Of a stretch of DNA of 64,000 bases, positions 1 through 13,309 are shown one piece after another. The notes below the pieces were generated by a model. That model searched no databases. It saw only the letters and a program-made list of their open reading frames with translations, and was not told where the DNA came from. This stretch comes from Ectobius pallidus (lineage: Eukaryota > Arthropoda > Insecta > Blattodea > Ectobiidae), in NCBI GenBank assembly GCA_964059195.1, contig CAXKWD010000006.1, positions 68,527,073 through 68,591,072 on the forward strand, given 5' to 3'. The first letter of the stretch is position 1. Every line of letters starts with the position of its first letter. The position numbers and the translations under genes are program-made.

Positions 1-300
1 GTGATTCACAGAATCATGGAAGGTATAAAGGGGACAGAAGGTTAAATGATGAGAATTTTGTTGAAATTAATGTTTTTTTATGAGAACAACCTTAATGCAT
101 AGTAATATTGGTTAAGTTTCGGCGCCTTAGGCCTCTCGTAAAGATACATTTATTGGGGATGTAAGTTTGTTGTAGTAAAGATGTACAAAACATAATGCGT
201 GATGTTTTTTTTTTTTATATCCGACAATTTAAGTTAATGACAGGTTTCATTTTGAAATATCTAAATTCCTCAGCATTAATTTTTAGTAACGCAAAAAACA
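1..300. other. Left edge of window, no gene seen
   Basis: AT-rich sequence with no convincing ORF or RNA gene. It leads into the first copy of the dispersed repeat. Confidence 0.4.
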
Positions 301-1630
301 ATAAAATCAGGTAAACTGATAAAACAAAGTTTCAGAATGTTTTTGTTGAATCAATTATAATTGCAATTATGATATGCAGAAAATAAGTTTCTTTATCAGA
401 TTAAAATCGACCAGCGTCAGCAGAACTACAGATTTGTGATATCTTGACAATCGCGCAGTCACATAAAAATAGAAAAATAAAATAAAAAATCCATGTCAAA
501 TCGGCCGGCACCGGGATTTGATCCAGGGATCTCCAGAATACGAATCGAAGACGTTACCATTTGGCCAACTCAGTCAGTTTGACGATATAGTTTGATAAGC
601 ATATGTGAAAGAATAGTGTTATTTATGGAAACTAAAATGTATTCCAACTTGAAATTCACTGGAAAATAACTGAGCTAATTATTTCACAGTAATGTACCTT
701 CTGTATACAACAGTATTCATGTAGTACTCAATTTCAACTACTTGAACGAAGTAAACAAACATCTGAATGCATTGCATCAAAGCCCTCAATGATAAAAAAA
801 ATGCGGCATTGTATCTCAACTAATGTTGACAGATAAATATGATATGAATTTGATTTGATAATTTCAAGTAATTTTCAGAAATTATATAATTTTTCAAGGG
901 AAGGAATGGTATGTTTGGATTTTAATTGTCTGCGATATTTCCAGCTGAAATTATCAATATTTTACAGCTGGTGCCCGCGCCTTCGCCCGCCATTATTAAT
1001 TGACTCCAGGATTTTTAAGAAATTTACACTGGCAGTTTATTAAAAATGTTTGTGGTTCAGAGCTATGAAAATTGTAAGTAAAAATAAAATTATAATATTT
1101 GTTCATTGTGTTCATTTTACTTAGGCCTTACATATAGTAAAGAAACTGTTTTCCTGATTTTGTACTATTCGTGAAAGTTTCGCTGATTGGTTGGCCTCGA
1201 GCCAATCAAAATGCTTCGAATTGTCGGAGAACGAAGATTATATTATAATAGACGTGACTGTTAAGTATTCGTTATTTCAGTACCAGTTAACCGATTTGGT
1301 CTAAATTCAGTAGACTTCTTTCCATGTAAGTCATAAGTGCGTACACCAAGTTTCATGTAACTCGATAAAACGTATTTGAGGTATCGCACCTTTATTATAT
1401 ACTTCCGTTAAAATAGGCACTAAATTGGGCATTACTCCGATACCGGTGAACCGATTTGGTCCAATATCAATAGGGTTCTTCCCATGGACGTTATAAATGC
1501 ATATATCAAGTTTCATAAAAATCCGATAAAGCTTATTTGAGTTATGGCGCGTACAGACACACGGAAAGACGGACAGACATTTTCTGTCCCCCACACAATC
1601 TCATAAAGTACCATTCTGGAACTTAATAAA
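301..1630 (+). repeat. Dispersed repeat family, copy A
   Basis: First of four related copies (others at 1864-3131, 7682-8295 and 35297-36262). Each starts near AATAAAATCAGG and ends in CTCATAAAGTACCA, then a CTGGCACTTAATAAA-like end. A block at about 495-590 resembles a tRNA on the minus strand, with an A-box-like stretch (TGAGTTGGCCAAATGG) and a B-box-like GGATCAAATCC. The 3' third holds two imperfect direct repeats of about 160 bp, each containing ACCGATTTGGT and a GATAAAGC.TATTTGAGTTA block, followed by an ACAGACACACGG / GGACAGACA tract. No protein family is recognised. The short minus-strand ORF at 1331-1594 lies in the conserved 3' part and may be chance. Confidence 0.75.
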
Positions 1631-1863
1631 AGGATTCTACCCGAAGTATTTGGTATAACTATTGAAACCTCTATATTGACCAGGTCTGAACTGTAACGCC
1701 TGATGAGTATGACTAGACTTCCCGCGTTACTCTTGTGCTCAAGTAGTTCCCGCGTTATCGTCTGCAGGCGGACTGCTTGATCTCTAATAACAAAGTAATG
1801 TGACTGACACTAGAGCTATTTGTCAATTAAAAATATTGCGTATAAATTAAAATCATTAATCAA

Positions 1864-3131
1864 ATAAAATCAGGTAAACTAATATAACAAAGTGCCAGAA
1901 TGTTTTTGTTGAATCAATTATAATTGCAAATATGATATGCAGAAAATAAGTTTTTTTATCAGATTAAAATCGACGAGCGTCAGCAGAACTACAGATTTGT
2001 GATATCTTGACAATCGCGCACTCACATAAAAATTAAAAAATCCATGTCAAATTGGCCTCCAGAATACGAGGACAAGACATTACCATTTGGCCAACTCAGT
2101 CCGTCTGACGATCTAGTTTGATAAGCATATGTGAAAGAATAGTGTTATTTGTCAAATCTAAAATGTATTCCAATTTGAAATTCAGTGGAAAATAACCCCG
2201 CTAATTATTTCACAGTAATGTACCTTCTGTATATACCAGTATTCATGTAGTACTCAATTTCAACTAGAACAACAAAGTAAATAAACATCTGACTGCATTG
2301 CATCAAAGCCCTCAATGATAAAAAAATTCGGTATTGTATCTCAACTGTTTGTTGACAGATATAATATGATATGAATAAGATTTGATAAATTCAAATAATT
2401 TTCATAAATTATATAATTTTTCAAAGGAAGGAATGGTTTGTATGGATTTTTATTGTTCGCGATATTTCCAGGTTAAAATTATCAATATTTTACAGCTGGT
2501 GCCCGCGCCTTCGAACCGCCATTATTAATTGACTCCAGAATTTTAAAGAAATTTACACTGGCAGTTTATTAAAAATGTTTGTGGTTCAGAGCTATATTTG
2601 TTCATTGTGTTCATTTTACTTAGACCTTATATAGTAAAGAAACTGTTATCCTAATTTTGTACTATTCGTGAAAGTTTCCCTGATTCAAAATGCTTCGAAT
2701 TGTCGGAGAACGAAGATTACATTATAATAGATATGACTGTTAATTACTCGTTATTTCGGTACCGGTCAACCTATTTGGTCGAAATTCAGTAGGCTTCTTT
2801 CCATGTAAGTCGTAAATACGTATACCAAGTTTCATGTAACTCCGATAAAGCGTATTTGAGTTATTGCAACTTTTTCATGTATTTCAATTAAAATAGACAC
2901 TAAATTGGGCATTACTCCGATACCGGTGAACCGATTTGGTACAATATCAATAAGGTCCTTCCCATGGACGTTATAAATGCGTATATCAAGTTTCATAAAA
3001 ATCCGCTAAAGCTTATTTGAGTTATGGCGCGTACAGACACACGGACAGAAAGACACAGACAGAAAGATAGACGGACAGACATTTTCCGTCCCCCACACAA
3101 TCTCATAAAGTACCATTCTGGCACTTAATAA
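1864..3131 (+). repeat. Dispersed repeat family, copy B
   Basis: Same family and same orientation as copy A, only about 230 bp downstream. The tRNA-like block is partly deleted here (about 2040-2110), leaving only its A-box half. Near the 5' end AAGTGCCAGAATG is visible, and its exact reverse complement CATTCTGGCACTT is at the 3' end, so the ends are partly inverted relative to each other. The two internal ~160-bp repeats are present (about 2758-2880 and 2920-3040). Confidence 0.75.
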
Positions 3132-3134
3132 ACT

Positions 3135-5365
3135 GATAGAAATGAAACTTTTCGACAACATTATCTATTAGGAGTATGTATACAAAAAATTAATCATGTA
3201 GCATTTAAAGTGTAGACGGCAGAAGTTTATCCTCTATTTCTTTAAGGTTAGTATGTGTATTTTATTTTATTTATATGAATTAATTTATTATTATTAATTA
3301 AAAACGAATCATGTGCTTCTTTTTAAAGTATCAATGCAGCAAGGTTTAATGCACATGCTCCTGCATTCATGCATATTTTGTATAACATATAAGAGGTATC
3401 TTAGAGATCAGTAGTGAACCTATAGTATGATGTTCATCATTTCTTGAACTCCAGTGAGTTCAATAGAGTAATCAATGAATTATGTGTACGGCTACGTTAT
3501 CTTTTACGAAAATTGTGAAAGAGACAGAATTTATTTCTGAACAACAAAACATGGGCCAGACATCAAGATACTTGGATAACTTGAGAAACATTTTATGTAT
3601 AATATAACGAAATATTATTTAATTTTGAAACTACGTAGTGTAAAACGTAATGTAAAACATTTCCCTGAACCACATTCTCTCAGATTAAATATGTATTTAA
3701 ATTTTCTCAGTTCTGTTTCACGCGGTGCGTTGTAACATGAATTTTTATACTTAGAAAGCAATAAATTACAATACGCGACTAATGTAGAAAAAGAATTAGC
3801 CAGAAGTACACCTAACGTAATAAAAAATCTAAAATTAATTGCCATAGGGAATAGCTCATTACGTCATGAGCCATATGGCCACCATCTGGAGCATAGGATG
3901 ACTTATGCAAAAATATTAACGCGTAATGATTTCAATAAGTTATTACTTTGTCTACCCGTATCATACTTCGGCCCACTATAGAAAGAGGGAGACGATTATA
4001 ATGAAATTCGACCCTAGTGGACAGTGGAAGTTAATGTAGAGTTTTCATCAGAAATATACTTCTGAGGTCCACTGAATAAAGAGGAATCAGAAAATATGGC
4101 TGTGTGTGTTTTCTGTTTGTTTCTGAATAGCATAGTTGGATAACTATAAATTTTACATAAACAAAGTTTGTTGTTTGGTAAAGATATTGTCTGAGGATGT
4201 GATACGAAGATTAAGGACGACTTTATCATATTATGCTGCCATTTTACAAGCAAAATTGTATTTTTCCTGACTTACTCGAAAAAGCTCAAACAATTTGTTT
4301 AACATCTTCTGCAGCAGGTGCTTATACTAAGAGCTAAAATTTTTAATCGAAACACCCGTAAAAATTACCTGAAGGGAGGCTGTAAGGCATCCATCGTTTG
4401 CTCAAATTCAAACTTTTAACTTGCATGTTCAACAATACATCTTAAAGTTGAGGAAAATAAATACGCACTCCTGGCTATTAATACGGTCTCTTAATTCTAT
4501 ACCGGAGTGTGATGTATTGTCCATGCTTAGGGTGGAGAAAGTTATGTGTGACACGTAAGACTTTTTATGTGCTAGTATTAATAGTGCACATGATTCAGAT
4601 AGCGATCTGCATGTACTTGTGACGGTAACAACATTTGAGTTGTGCCGTCACCTTTCCACTCCGTTATTAAAATGTCATTTTCTTTTTTCTGCGGTCATAA
4701 ATTATGCTCATGTCAATATAATGACATGTTATATTCAAGAAATAAACATAAAGAAAATTCGCACGCATGTCCTATACTCGAGTTTGCTGTGACTGCACAA
4801 AATATTTCGATGATTGATTTTAGCTTTTGTATAATACGAAGGGTGGACACCGACAAAGTTCCATAGGTTGTCCATAAACGATGTTAAGTTTTTTTTTAAC
4901 ATAAGTTAAGGAAATCATAACATTGTGTACAAAGTACGTCATTATAGATTAATCTTATATTAATTTTCTGGACGAAATAAGGGCATTTCGATATAATGAA
5001 ATCAAAATTATGTTATGAGATACTCTCATATCTTTTTATACTCTAAGCGTGGTTGCATAAGCTTCAGATATCAATTAGGCACCTATCTGTTCTGTACGTC
5101 TCTTCTACTGGATAAAATCCCTTCCGTTTTCGAAAGCTGATAGATAGCCATCTGATAGATAAATGAGTTGAGCCCTTCGTCAATAGATGGAGACACAATG
5201 CAAACTGTAGTATCAAATTGGCCGTGATTGACTTAAAAACAAGAAAATGGACTCAATTTAGTATTACTGTATATTAAAATTAACACGAAGAGAATAGATT
5301 ATATTTTAAATACAGTTTGTTTACAAGACTTCAAGATTGTTTCGTATTCGGTATTTTTGATGCCA
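3135..5365. other. Intergenic, no gene recognised
   Basis: Short ORFs here (for example 3615-3845, 4014-4253, 4642-4866) have no recognisable motif and are within chance length for AT-rich DNA. No RNA gene or clear mobile element was seen. Confidence 0.35.
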
Positions 5366-5369
5366 CAAC

Positions 5370-5660
5370 AGTGTTATAATGACATTATAAACTTTAATGA
5401 TACTGTTACATCACATGTAATAAGCACATAGTATGTGACGCCACAGTATCCTAATGACATCAATTAAAGTATAGATTTCCATTTTAACATCGGTGTGGTA
5501 TCGATTAATATGGAACACGGAGCCTTAAGAGCAGCAAATAAAATTGTCCGACAAACAACCTGTATTTGAAATAAAATCAATTCTGTTCCTGTTAATATTA
5601 ATACTATACTAAATTGAGTTCATTTCGTGGTTTGAGGTTAAAACGACAAGAGAAGCTCCG
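5370..5660 (+). repeat. Second dispersed repeat family, copy 1
   Basis: Shares ordered blocks with 26180-26450 and 26705-26830: a TA.GTGACG..A..GTATC motif, ATTAAAGTAT.GATTT, a GGTATCGATTA-like block, GAACACGGA, and ATCAATTCTGTTC.TGTTAAT. The copies are diverged and carry indels. No coding capacity or terminal structure was seen. Confidence 0.5.
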
Positions 5661-6205
5661 ATTTCTCCGCACGCCCTTATTTCCTCTCTATCGCAAAAGA
5701 TAAGAACGACAAGAGCTTTTTAACACTAGTAGGTCACAGCGGAATGAAATGTTGAGAACGCCTGGTGGAATGCCGGGATATGTCAGTTGGAGAACTCATT
5801 GTTGTGCTGGCATATTTTTCAGTCTGACCCTACCTTTCCAGCTAAACCTACACAATTATACATTCCATATTTCACAATCATCTCCTTCGTGATATATAAA
5901 TTAAATAAAGCTCTAAAAGGGTCTTCTCGAACCATTAGCTTTCTAACTTAATAACAGAATTCAAAAGCAATAATTATAATCTAGATTATATCTCGTCCAA
6001 TTTTTCATTGCAGCCTCATTCAACCTTCAGGGATAACACTATATAAACAAGCATTCTACCAAAAAATCCAAATTCTTATCTACAGTGTGTTTCACGTACA
6101 ACTTGGTTAATCATGCGGGTTTCCGCGTCGAGGTGGCCACAGCTCAAACTCCCGAGCGATCGGCTGAAATATCTACGCCAATAAAGCCGCTAACGGTGTA
6201 ATGAT

Positions 6206-6400
6206 TCAGGTGTTCACGATTCTGAAAAATCGATTCCGGAAATGTTCTCCTCTTGCGTCCACACAACACTGACACTTTTTCAGGAAACGTTCTATCACGC
6301 GCATAAGTTCAGCTTCCGAGATAGAGTTAATTTCTCTTTCAGTTACGTAAATATTTCTCCCGAACTTGAACTTGAAAAATAAAGTGTAACAGGTCAAACC
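6206..6400 (-). pseudogene. Transposase C-terminal remnant, left arm
   Basis: Reads VTEREINSISEAELMRV, then CQCCVDARGEHFRN, on the minus strand. The pattern of a short helix (ISEAELMRV) followed by C..C....G.HF.N resembles the extreme C terminus of insect DDE transposases of the mariner type. Only the tail is present, with no catalytic residues. The same peptide occurs in the opposite arm on the plus strand. Confidence 0.5.
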
Positions 6401-6424
6401 CCCATACATTAGAATAACTTAAAG

Positions 6425-6545
6425 AAAATGTCACAAGAGAAATTAAATCTATCTCGGAAGCTGACCTTATGCGCGTGAAAGAAAACTTCCCAAAGTGTGC
6501 CAATGTCGTGTGGATGCAAGAGGAGGACATTTCCAACATCTCTTG
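6425..6545 (+). pseudogene. Transposase C-terminal remnant, right arm
   Basis: Plus-strand reading gives VTREIKSISEADLMRV followed by KCANVVWMQEED, the inverted and more diverged counterpart of the left-arm remnant. It is truncated and non-functional. Confidence 0.45.
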
Positions 6546-6726
6546 TGATGAGGTACGTGGTTATATTTATTGTAATTTTAACTGAAGTTGTGAGAACATG
6601 AATCATTACACCGTTAGCGGCTTTATTTGAGTAGATATTTCACCCGATCGCTCGGGAGTTAAAGCTGTGTCCGCCGCGACGCAGAAATCCACAAGACTGG
6701 CCAACTCCTACGTGAAACACATTATA

Positions 6727-7270
6727 GTTAGATAGTTATGATTATTATGATAAAATTATTATATTGTTTGAGGAACAGAAATGTAAGGAAAACATATGCA
6801 CACGAAATTCGGGCATGTAGGCCTATTACAAACTAATGCGTAAGCGCTTTGTGGTTCGTTGATAATGAAGTTGAGTCAGATGCATTACTACCTTGAACTC
6901 TAGGCTGTAATTATTTATCACATGAGTTGGAAAATTTATGACATCGCTGGTGAATGCACAATATCAAACCCTGTGCATTCCATGCATGAGACAAGGGTTC
7001 CATATTGCACTGGGATGCGGAACTGTGGTACTTTCACCAATTCCATATCTACACGCACAAGGCGTCCTGGAATCTTTGGACCGTCAGAAATTCTCAGTAT
7101 TTGACACCTTCTGCACTGCTACAGTATGAGCAAGATTACTGTTAGTATTACTCTACATGCATGTACTCCTCTTTATGCACTAGGAATCTTGTCTGTGTTT
7201 TAATAGGTCCATAATAACGAATTTTAACGTCTTACATATATGCTAATATATGCTAATTACATATATGCTA
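6727..7270. other. Intergenic, no gene recognised
   Basis: Two overlapping 60-codon ORFs near 6922-7129 lie in different frames of the same stretch and show no motif. ATATATGCTAATTA is repeated in tandem at about 7235-7275. Confidence 0.3.
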
Positions 7271-7271
7271 A

Positions 7272-7475
7272 TTAACAAAGCAAAACAAAGCAAAATGCAC
7301 AGTAAAATAAAGAATGTAGCCTAAAGTAAAACAAAATAATGGAAAGGAAATGAAAGCGAAGCAACATTAAGCAAAGAAATGAAAAACAAAGCAATGCCAA
7401 AGGAAGCAACACTAAGCGAAGAAAGAGAAAGCAAAGCAATGCAAAGCGAAGTGAACAAAAGGAAATAAAGAACAA
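7272..7475 (+). repeat. Purine-rich low-complexity tract
   Basis: About 200 bp almost free of pyrimidines on the plus strand, built from irregular AAAGCAAAG / AAGCGAAG words. The Leu/Phe-rich ORF on the opposite strand is a by-product. Confidence 0.7.
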
Positions 7476-7681
7476 TTGAGTATTTCCTCTATAGGCATCG
7501 AGTGGGCTCCTGGAAATGGAAGTTAAGTCGGATTTTCAGTCAATCGCATTTAAAGGTGGTAAGCTTGTTAGCCTTGCGTACAGTTGACAGGCTGACTTTG
7601 CCCACACCATTACTCGTGAGACTTATGTGTTAAATACAATTGAGAGATCAGGGCCATAATAATAGGCCTAATAGTAAAAAT

Positions 7682-8295
7682 AATAAAATCAGATAAGCTG
7701 ATATAACAAAGTGCACAAATGCTTTCGTTTAATCAGTGATAATTGAAATTATGATATGCAGAAACGACGTTATTTTCGTAATCTACCTCCAAGTTAAAGT
7801 TCAGATCGATTCAATTAACAGGGAAGAACAAATGTTTAAAGTTTGATACTTAACCTTGATTCATACTCGACTACACTGATATAAGAAATTCTTAAAGTAT
7901 GTGAATATTCCACAAAATGCACTGGCAAAGAACTCCGCTTAATGTACGTCTAATTGTTACCTTCATGTAGTACTCATTTCAACTTGATCAACGAAATAAA
8001 CAAACACCTTACTGCATTGGAGTCATTGCCCTCATTAGAAACGCGGCATGTAGTATAGTCATGATTTCCCAGTTAAAAAGCATGTGACATTTAATTAGTC
8101 GTTACTCAGGTACCGGTCAACCGATTTGGTCAAAAATAAATAGGCTTCTTGCCATGGACATTATAAATGCGTATACCAGGTTTCCGATAAAGTGTATTTT
8201 AGTTAACGCGCGTGCAGGCACACGGAAGGACGGACGGACAGCCATTTTCCCGTCCCGCACACGATCTCATAAAGTACCACACTGGCAATTAATAA
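7682..8295 (+). repeat. Dispersed repeat family, copy C
   Basis: Shortened copy of the 301-1630 family. It keeps the 5' end (ATAAAATCAGATAAGCTGAT) and the 3' end (CTCATAAAGTACCACACTGG then AATTAATAAA) but lacks the tRNA-like block and one of the two internal ~160-bp repeats. Confidence 0.7.
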
Positions 8296-8299
8296 AGTA

Positions 8300-10045
8300 C
8301 AGCTAGTATAACAACAACAAATCACTCTCTAAGATAAAGAACAGTATTTAGGCCTATTATAAGGGCCAAAAGGATCAACAGAAAGTTAATTGAAAAGCAT
8401 AAATGACTTCAACACGGATCTAATCAGCTTCAATCAACAACGTCAAGCCATTCAAATATTATTAATGCTATAAGAATGGAAGATTATCTCAAATGCCTAA
8501 ATTTTGACGTGATTTATCCGAAACTGAAAAGAAGATTGTCCCAACAAACTAAAATTTTCTATGGTATTTACTAATAAGGAGAACCGTAAGGCTGAAAGGC
8601 GCAACACTCCTAAAATGTTGGCGAAGAACATAGACGCAATAACAAAGTCACAAGCAAAGCATTAGATGCGTGTTTCCTTTAAAAAAGTTCATAAATGAAT
8701 CTTAAAATTGGTAAAGAACAATAGTAAGGTTATACTAAGGTCTACGGCTTGTGTGGATAGCATTATTTTGTGCCAGTGAAAAACGCATGATGTCATAACT
8801 CAGCTCTTAGACAAGAAAAATCTGAATTAATTCAAGTTACGTACGATGGAAATGGCCATATTCAAATGCGTCAATTGAAATGTTATAAAAAGTGAAATCA
8901 AAATGGTTCTGTGATCTGTCCCAATGCGAAGTGAAGGAAACTAAAGTAATATAAGATGAACAAAAGCACAAATTCATATACTAAAGAGAGAAGGGGTATA
9001 AATTTTACATTAAAAGTATTTTCATATAGATCATTAATTTAATATATATATATATATTCTTGACTATCCCAAGCTTTCGGTACAGGTTATACCTAGATTA
9101 ATTCCCAATACAATGCTCTGTTCTTCTAATTGGGCCTTCTCATTATAAAAGGTGTAATTTGTATCCATCTGCTCACAAAATTTAAAAAAACACACACACG
9201 AGTAAACATTATAGTAAATATTATAGAAGCCCTATCCAAATCGAGCTCCCACCTAAGAAAAATAAATTCTCAAAAGCAAAAGGAGATAAGTAATGAATTT
9301 CACAATTTTCTCAGATTTTTCTTAAAATACATGATAAGTTCAAACGTTTTTCAATTGCAATGGGTTTTGTAAGGGACAAAATACACAAAATGAGGGGCAC
9401 ATACACTGTAAACTAAATGTCAAGTAAAAGTATTCTTCAACAGTATAAACATATTTCATTAAGTATTTCTAGCGTTGGCTGTAAAATATTTTTACATTCT
9501 TCATTGTTGTAAAATGTACAAGATGTTTGTTATTAATCAATCAGTCATTTTTTTTCAGAAGACAATGTACATTGTATAGGAAATAGTCAATGACAATTTG
9601 TGCATTCATAAAAATTAAATTAAAAAATTTAATTCATGGTTATTTTCAAACGAACTTTTCCTATGCATATATAATAAAATCAAGAACATGAAAATAATGT
9701 TAATACGTTCTTTAACAACAAGCTGGCAAGGCTTTCTCCGGCCACAGCATTTTATAATGCACACCGCTCTCTTTTGAAGAATAAAAATGTATTTTCCACC
9801 AACACTTTTGCCTTAAAAGAGAACATTATATGCCTACTTGATATGAGTATGACTGAATGAATAATGTACACTTAATAAAGCACAAAATGGAATTAACGTT
9901 TTTAGTCTTTCTTTTATAAAAATATGGCCTTGACAGTTTCCTGGATATAGGCTGTGTATGATGTCACCAGATCAATTTGTTATCCACCCAAAACTCTAGT
10001 AAGTTTATTATCATACTTAGTCTGAATTTTACTGATAACCCAGTC
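8300..10045. other. Intergenic, no gene recognised
   Basis: AT-rich sequence with a short (AT)n run near 9042-9056 and an ORF at 9130-9372 without recognisable motifs. No mobile-element ends were identified. Confidence 0.3.
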
Positions 10046-11620
10046 TATTATAGTTCTAGAAATTGTCTTAATTTGTCCTTCGGGGCTACCAATTGAACAA
10101 CTAAATATCTCCGGTGCTAGCGCCGCAACCTGCCGCCATTTTGTATTTCAGTCCCATTTTTCGGCTTTTTTTAAACATATAAAAATAACTGTAAATTTTT
10201 GCCTACAGGTACTAGTAAGTTATACAAAATGAAAGAGAATTAAATTTCCTACAAAAATGGATTAATAACTTTTTTTAGCTCCAGCCGTTTACCAAATCAT
10301 GAACTTTTAATTTGACGTATTAGGGTACTTCAACTTACGGAGGGAAAAAATCACATGTGCAAGCAGATTTCAGTTCCATTGCTTCAAACAGTTTCTAGTT
10401 GCGTGATGATTACTTACGAGTGGTATAGGTATTGTTAGTAGAAGTGAAGAAGTTAAAGTAATTTAGACCCACATTGTCTCATAAATAGGGGATATGGGAG
10501 AGCAGATAGAGATTGTCTCATAAATGGTGAAAAATCAATAAACAAGGATACCACACTCATAATTTTATTTGAGACAAAAAAGGTGTGAAAACAAATGCTC
10601 CTCAAGTCCTACATTTTTTTCATTTCTCGCTCCTCCTCTGGTCCTTCTTGTCCGCCTCTACTTCCATTACCCACATCACTCGTAAGTAATCGTCACGCTA
10701 CTAGAGAGTGTTTGGAGGTATGGAACTGAAATATCCTGTTTACAGATGCTATTTCCCCCCGCCCCCCGAAGTTGAAATTCTATACCTTCTCAAATTAAAT
10801 GTCCATTGTCTCGTAAACGGTCGAAGCTAAAGATAAAGTTAAAGGACCATTTGGGGATAGTTTCCCACTGTACTGGATTGGTTAATATTTTTTCCACACA
10901 CGAGAAACGGCCAAATTTCATGTAATATTACTCTCCAGAAGTTTTAGAATCCATATATAGGAACATATTGTTTCTAAGAATATTTTTAATATAGGTAAAA
11001 TCAGTAAGAATTTCACAGAAAACTAACCTAAAATAGCGCTCAGCTGCTCGAGACAGCGCAGGTGAACGCTGGGATGAAGCCGATGGGTCACGTGGTGCTG
11101 GAATCAGGGCTGCCAACATGATAAGGGTCTGAAAAACCTCCGGGAGATATAATATGCTACATTTTCGAAACCTACAAACAGTGTATCGCACATTATTCGA
11201 AAATGCAAGGGCACTTCGCTACGGCTGCCGCCTCCGCTTCGCGCACTTAACTATGTGGTTAATAATATGCATTATTTAGCTATATGTAGAGGTTGGCAGC
11301 AACTGGAGTGTTGGTCTGCAAGCCAGAGCCCGCATACCAACGCCGAACATCGCGTGTGAAAATCCAGTACAGTGGGAAACTAAACCAGACCATTTAGTAG
11401 GAAATTTAATAATCTTTCATTCAAATGTGGGTACCGGTAAGCAAAAAGTTGACAGTTTTTTTAAGATATTTAGGAGAAACCGAAAAGTGGAACCTATAAT
11501 ACAAAATGGCAGCAGGTTTCCGACCCCACACTCTGGAGATTTTAGTATGTTTAATTGGAAGCCCCAAAAGACATTTTAAGATAGTTTCAAGAACTATAAA
11601 ATTACGTTTAGATGACAAGA
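10046..11620. repeat. Long imperfect fold-back repeat
   Basis: A left arm (about 10046-10424) pairs with a right arm in two parts (about 10677-10857 and 11383-11620). Matching inverted blocks include GGGGCT.CCAATT.AACA near the outer ends, CTGC.GCCATTTTGTATT, TTTCAGTTCCAT, and GCGTGA.GATTACTTACGAGTG nearest the centre. The right arm is interrupted by the TIR element at 10860-11380. Similarity between arms is roughly 70-75% by eye. No coding sequence was recognised. Confidence 0.6.
10860..11380. mobile_element. TIR element (MITE) nested in fold-back repeat
   Basis: Perfect 20-bp inverted ends GTTTCCCACTGTACTGGATT (10860-10879 and reverse complement at 11361-11380), bordered by TA (10858-10859 and 11381-11382). 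At 521 bp with TA duplication it fits a Tc1/mariner-type non-autonomous element. It is inserted in the right arm of the larger fold-back and is therefore younger. No transposase was recognised inside. Confidence 0.7.
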
Positions 11621-11624
11621 CAAT

Positions 11625-13305
11625 TTGAGGAAAAGACGGAAATATACAAATTTACATATTGATCATTAGAACTAGATAAAAGAACCTGTAAATTATATAA
11701 TCAAATATAAAATTGGAAGTTATGTCCCAGCCGAAAACAACCTATTCTCAAAACATCCGACTTCCAGAGGGCCTCTAATTATCCCCGTTTGCTACCTGGT
11801 TGAGGAGTCTCAAAATATCCGAATTTAAATGCCACGGTCTAGTCTGGGGAAAATGGATAAAGTGCGAACAGATTCCGTGTCCTATATTAAATGGTATCTC
11901 AATGACGTGATAGTCCTGCCTTATAATCTCGCTTAAACATATACAACACGAGGTCAGTTGACCGGATTTACTCTTAAAACAATACCAAATGGATCCTCCT
12001 GATTTATTTTATCGTTTTTTTAATGAAAGGAAATCCGTTGTAAATAATGCTAGGTTTTCCCTTTTGGCTGGTTATGTACTCCATGATGTGCTGTACTGTA
12101 CTCGACGACACTAATGGAAATGCTGTTGTACCCAGTACCGGTACCCTTCCGCGATTTTGAGATTGTTAAATCCACGAGTAATTAGGAAAGTAGGAAAGAG
12201 ATCAGTGTATTGTGAAAAACTTGGCTAATACAAAATACAGTAAAAGCCTAGGGGTTCGTACCTTCTAGCTTTTGGATATTATGGGACACATTAGCTTATT
12301 CATCAAGGCTACATATTTCTTGCACATACTTTGGGACTGTTTTTGTCAGTTTCATGTCCGGTTATTTTGAGATGATGTATCGATTTATTATGATAGTGTT
12401 TATGTAACGTATGCATGTATAACATTGGGTCTTATGTCCGGCTCATACGGCAGTTTCCCCTCATTAATCATCGTTACCAAGCCACGCCTTTTTCACATAC
12501 CACTAAAAATGCATTTTGTTAAAATTCTTTAGCATCATTAAGCTTACATCTAGCAGAAATTCTTCTAACTTAACCGTCGGATCCAGAATATTACAGGCCC
12601 GTCATTAATCATTCTACAAATTCTTTATAAAATAACAATTAAATGTAACAGAGCGTTATAAAGTGTATAAGCTCAGAAATAATGTTCTATTAAGATCGAA
12701 TTATGATTGTTCCGTACGGCAGCTCGTTTCAATGCGGTGTAAGAAATTGGATGTAGACGCAATATTAATAAATTATATTAAAGTCAACTGCAGAAAATTG
12801 GATATAGATTATTGTGTCTTGAAGTAAGTAAAATCTGATTAAGTGCTCAAGTGCTTTACTACCAGTGGTTATAATAAATAGCCTTTGAGATTGGCGATGT
12901 AATTATTTACAGAAACAAATATCATAATAACAATAATTTCATTAGTAGCATTATGTTATATTAAATTGTTATAATAAATAATTGTCGTAAGATATCAGTG
13001 TCAAAGGACTATTTTTTCCTTGCCTTATTTTTTCAGATATGCTTACTGGGTTACAACATTTTACATGACCATTGTGTACAAATAAATATAATAAGAAACA
13101 TCCGTTAACAGCAATGCAGTTTTTGTCACATAATTAGGCCGTGAATCAAGGTCCTTCATGAGAGGGGGGAAACATTTAGCTCACGTTCTTCTTCTGGAGT
13201 TGAAAATTCAGAAGTAAATAACATTTAATAGTGACATAAATATAACCATGCTATACCATATACGATACAGTAGCAAGCACCTGTAGTTGTATGGTTACCA
13301 GTGGT
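11625..13305. other. Intergenic, no gene recognised
   Basis: No ORF with recognisable motifs and no RNA gene. Contains the palindrome-rich word CAGTACCGGTACCC near 12132. Confidence 0.3.
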
Positions 13306-13309
13306 TACA

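Larger units (their letters stand above)
6083..6724. mobile_element. Palindromic Tc1/mariner-type element
   Basis: Two arms of about 310 bp (6083-6400 and 6410-6724) are imperfect reverse complements. Outer ends are CAGTGTGTTTCACGTA on the left and, on the reverse strand, TAATGTGTTTCACGTA on the right. Both are bordered by TA (6081-6082 and 6725-6726), the usual target duplication of Tc1/mariner elements. Both arms carry a degenerate copy of the same peptide, described separately. A fold-back derivative of a DDE transposon is the best reading. Confidence 0.65.
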
